7,149 bases of DNA. Origin: Treponema sp. Its GTDB lineage: Bacteria; Spirochaetota; Spirochaetia; Treponematales; Breznakiellaceae. This document shows positions 6,084-7,149 of this stretch, piece by piece. The notes below the pieces were generated by a model. That model had not been told where the DNA came from. It saw nothing but the letters and a program-made list of their open reading frames with translations, and searched no databases. Location: contig JAITJV010000278.1 in NCBI GenBank assembly GCA_031278755.1, positions 1 through 7,149 of the forward strand, read 5' to 3'. Each line of letters begins with the position of its first letter. Within the stretch, counting starts at the first letter, position 1. A program made the translations under genes and the position numbers.

Positions 6084-6552
6084 TGAAGTTTTCCTTGTGG
6101 AAAGGCTTGCCGCGCTGGGGAGGACCCTTGCCGCCGCGGAATCCTGCACGGCGGGGCTTGTTGCGGACATGATAGCCTCCGTTCCCGGCGCTTCGCGGGT
6201 GTTCTGGGGATCTTTTGTAACATATATGCTTGACGCAAAAACGGTCATGCTCGGCCTTGACAGGGCGGCCCTTGAAAAATACGGGGCGGTGAGCAGGGAA
6301 ACCGCCTGCGCCATGGCGGAGGCGGCGCTGGCGAAAAGCGGCGCGGGGGCGGCCGTTTCGGTAACGGGGCTTGCCGGCCCCGACGGCGACGGAACTTCCG
6401 TGCCTGTAGGGACGGTATGGGTGGCTACAGCCCTTGCGGGCGGGGCAAGCGCCGCGCGGGTTTTTCATTTTAAAGGAGAGCGGGACGCGGTGCGGCGCGC
6501 CGCGGCGGAAGCGGCGCTTCAGGAAACCCTGGATCGTCTTTCCGGCTATTGA
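6073..6552 (+). CDS. pncC: Nicotinamide-nucleotide amidohydrolase PncC (CinA C-terminal domain type)
   Basis: PncC deamidates nicotinamide mononucleotide to nicotinic acid mononucleotide, recycling NMN (for example from NAD-dependent DNA ligase) into NAD synthesis. The 159-residue protein is a stand-alone CinA C-terminal domain, with no N-terminal MoCF/COG1058 domain. Family motifs are clear: AAESCTAGLVADMIASVPGA (21-40), FVTYMLDAK (48-56), YGAVSRETACAMAEAAL (70-86), SVTGLAGPDGDG (96-107), PVGTVW (111-116) and FKGERDAVRR (133-142). The position usually Gly-Gly after AESCT is Ala-Gly here. The start at ATG 6073 gives the normal family length. A TTG at 6019 is in frame but would overlap bactofilin by 65 nt and add residues without family similarity. 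Only a weak AGTGGA (6065-6070) precedes the ATG, so coupling to bactofilin translation is likely. The stop codon (6550-6552) lies within the -35 box of the next promoter. Confidence 0.93.
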   Translation: MVHNEVFLVERLAALGRTLAAAESCTAGLVADMIASVPGASRVFWGSFVTYMLDAKTVMLGLDRAALEKYGAVSRETACAMAEAALAKSGAGAAVSVTGLAGPDGDGTSVPVGTVWVATALAGGASAARVFHFKGERDAVRRAAAEAALQETLDRLSGY

Positions 6553-6578
6553 CAATCGGAAGAAGCGGCGGTTATTAT
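6549..6578 (+). promoter_or_regulatory. Strong sigma70-type promoter for the downstream (rho) gene
   Basis: A perfect -35 TTGACA (6549-6554) and a five-of-six -10 TATTAT (6573-6578) are separated by 18 nt. The -35 overlaps the pncC stop codon. Transcription would begin near 6585, giving a leader of about 190 nt before the ATG at 6775, unusually long for this compact region. A second, weaker candidate (TTCATA 6631-6636 with TATTAT 6652-6657, 15-nt spacer) lies inside the AT-rich block. Confidence 0.7.
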
Positions 6579-6624
6579 TAATGTATCCTTTCGTTATGCT
6601 AACAAATAAACAGTCAGAAAAAAG

Positions 6625-6673
6625 AAATAATTCATAATGACAAGCTGCGTATATTATTTTCATTATTTTTTTT
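6625..6673 (+). terminator. AT-rich hairpin with T8 run, terminator or attenuator
   Basis: ATAATGA (6634-6640) is complementary to TCATTAT (6660-6666), which runs into eight Ts (6666-6673), the layout of an intrinsic terminator. A competing pairing is AAATAAT (6625-6631) with ATTATTT (6653-6659). Both stems are A-T only and the loops are about 20 nt, so termination efficiency is doubtful. For transcripts from the pncC cluster this would be an end site. For transcripts starting near 6585 it lies inside the leader and would act as an attenuator. Confidence 0.4.
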
Positions 6674-6774
6674 GTCTGCCCGAGTGGATCCGGTACTGTA
6701 TTGTTGGACTCAGAAGCCGGCAGCCGCCCTCCGGTCCGGACGGGGGCATGAAAAATTAACAGGTGGTTTTAGCG
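6674..6774 (+). promoter_or_regulatory. rho: GC-rich structured 5' leader and ribosome binding site of the rho gene
   Basis: After the AT-rich block the sequence becomes GC-rich and self-complementary. The best hairpin is CCCTCCG (6727-6733) with CGGACGGG (6737-6744), closed by a 3-nt loop and with one bulged C (6741). An alternative pairs TTGGAC (6705-6710) with GTCCGG (6734-6739) and is mutually exclusive with it. A good ribosome site, AGGTGG (6761-6766), lies 8 nt before ATG 6775. The leader contains no convincing leader peptide. Confidence 0.4.
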
Positions 6775-7149
6775 ATGGCATTGGTACGGAGAGGTCGAAA
6801 ACCAAAGATCACGGAAAATGAAGGGGATCAGACGGAAACCCTGAATTTTGAATCTGAGCCCGGCGTTACAGCCGGAACTTCGTCCGCGGACCAGAGTTCC
6901 GCGCAGGTGGAATCCGTTCCGGGGGAATCCTGGGACGGTTCCGGGCCTTCCGACGACGAAGGGGGCGAAAAGGGACGGGTTGTCGTCAAGACCAAAGGGC
7001 GGCACACTTCCTACCGCGAAAACAGGCGGTATAACGGCCCGTCCCAGGGCGGCTTTGGCGCGGCCCAGGGCTTTTCAGGCGGTTACAGTCCGCCCCCGGC
7101 CCAGCCCGCCGGAAACGGCGGTGGAAACGGAAACGGGCAGGAATTGCCG
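6775..7149 (+). CDS. rho: N-terminal part of probable transcription termination factor Rho (3' end outside window)
   Basis: The frame is open for 125 codons from ATG 6775 to the window end, with ribosome site AGGTGG 8 nt upstream and a strong promoter about 200 nt upstream. The visible part has no folded domain. It starts with a basic RRGRKPK (residues 5-11, AT-hook-like), continues as an acidic Ser/Glu-rich stretch (about 14-65), then KGRVVVKTKGRHTSYRENRR (66-85), then a Gly/Gln/Pro/Asn-rich low-complexity linker (86-122). This looks like an intrinsically disordered N-terminal extension. Identification as Rho rests on gene order (rpsT-HU-lnt-cinA-rho as I recall it in T. pallidum) and on the fact that some Rho proteins carry long charged or Gly-rich N-terminal insertions. 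The conserved Rho domains (RNA-binding OB fold and Walker A) would lie beyond the window. A different nucleic-acid-binding protein with a disordered N-terminus cannot be excluded. Confidence 0.5.
   Translation, partial: MALVRRGRKPKITENEGDQTETLNFESEPGVTAGTSSADQSSAQVESVPGESWDGSGPSDDEGGEKGRVVVKTKGRHTSYRENRRYNGPSQGGFGAAQGFSGGYSPPPAQPAGNGGGNGNGQELP

Noticed and set aside
6581..6637. 18-codon ORF in the rho leader as a possible leader peptide
   Set aside because: Its ATG lies upstream of the expected transcription start (about 6585), there is no ribosome binding site, and the codons show no regulatory run. The shorter version from 6596 also lacks a ribosome site.
6674..6750. tRNA-like stretch: a GCCCGAGTGG D-arm-like motif and CTCAGAA, which resembles an anticodon loop (CAG, Leu)
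   Set aside because: There is no TTCRA T-loop and no acceptor stem complementarity, and the distance from the D-like arm to the putative anticodon stem is wrong. The resemblance is by chance.
6742..6759. Mini-ORF ATG-AAA-AAT-TAA just before rho with a GGGGG upstream
   Set aside because: Only three codons, and the purine run is about 1 nt from the ATG, too close to serve as a ribosome site.
1..7149. CRISPR array, transposon, prophage or toxin-antitoxin defence island
   Set aside because: No regularly spaced repeats, transposase, integrase, nuclease or toxin-like gene was found on either strand. Base and codon use look uniform across the coding genes.

Overview
The window reads as one chromosomal stretch of ordinary bacterial housekeeping genes, all on the + strand. 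I see no mobile element, CRISPR array or rRNA/tRNA gene. The gene types and their order (ribosomal protein S20, HU-like protein, apolipoprotein N-acyltransferase Lnt, CinA-type PncC, then a probable Rho) match what I recall of the Treponema pallidum rpsT-HU-lnt-cinA-rho neighbourhood. The DNA is clearly richer in G+C than T. pallidum, so a free-living or gut treponeme (termite-gut type or related Treponemataceae) is my best guess. This is inference from gene content and remembered synteny, not from a search.

Layout. (1) 3-1052: the C-terminal nine tenths of IspG (MEP isoprenoid pathway), joined by an ATGA overlap to (2) 1049-2209, an exported TPR-repeat protein. (3) A promoter-like stretch near 2224-2253 precedes a 56-codon gene (2287-2457) for a zinc-ribbon-like protein of unknown function. 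(4) 2458-2639 is non-coding and holds two back-to-back hairpins. (5) 2640-4886 is a tight cluster: rpsT with a TTG start, an HU/IHF-family protein (11-nt overlap) and lnt (ATGA overlap). (6) A strong sigma70-type promoter lies inside the 3' end of lnt (4845-4873). It would drive a second cluster: a response regulator with an all-helical C-terminus, a bactofilin (2-nt gap) and pncC (11-nt overlap). (7) 6553-6774 is a non-coding leader. A TTGACA-18-TATTAT promoter overlaps the pncC stop codon, and it is followed by an AT-rich block with a T8 run and a GC-rich hairpin. (8) 6775-7149 is the disordered N-terminus of an open reading frame that leaves the window, most probably Rho.

Functionally the region mixes translation and nucleoid proteins (S20, HU), envelope biogenesis (Lnt and the exported TPR protein), a cytoskeletal polymer (bactofilin) paired with a signalling receiver, NAD salvage (PncC) and transcription termination (Rho). 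The least ordinary parts are the response regulator-bactofilin pair between lnt and pncC, the small Cys4 protein upstream of rpsT, and the long structured leader before rho.
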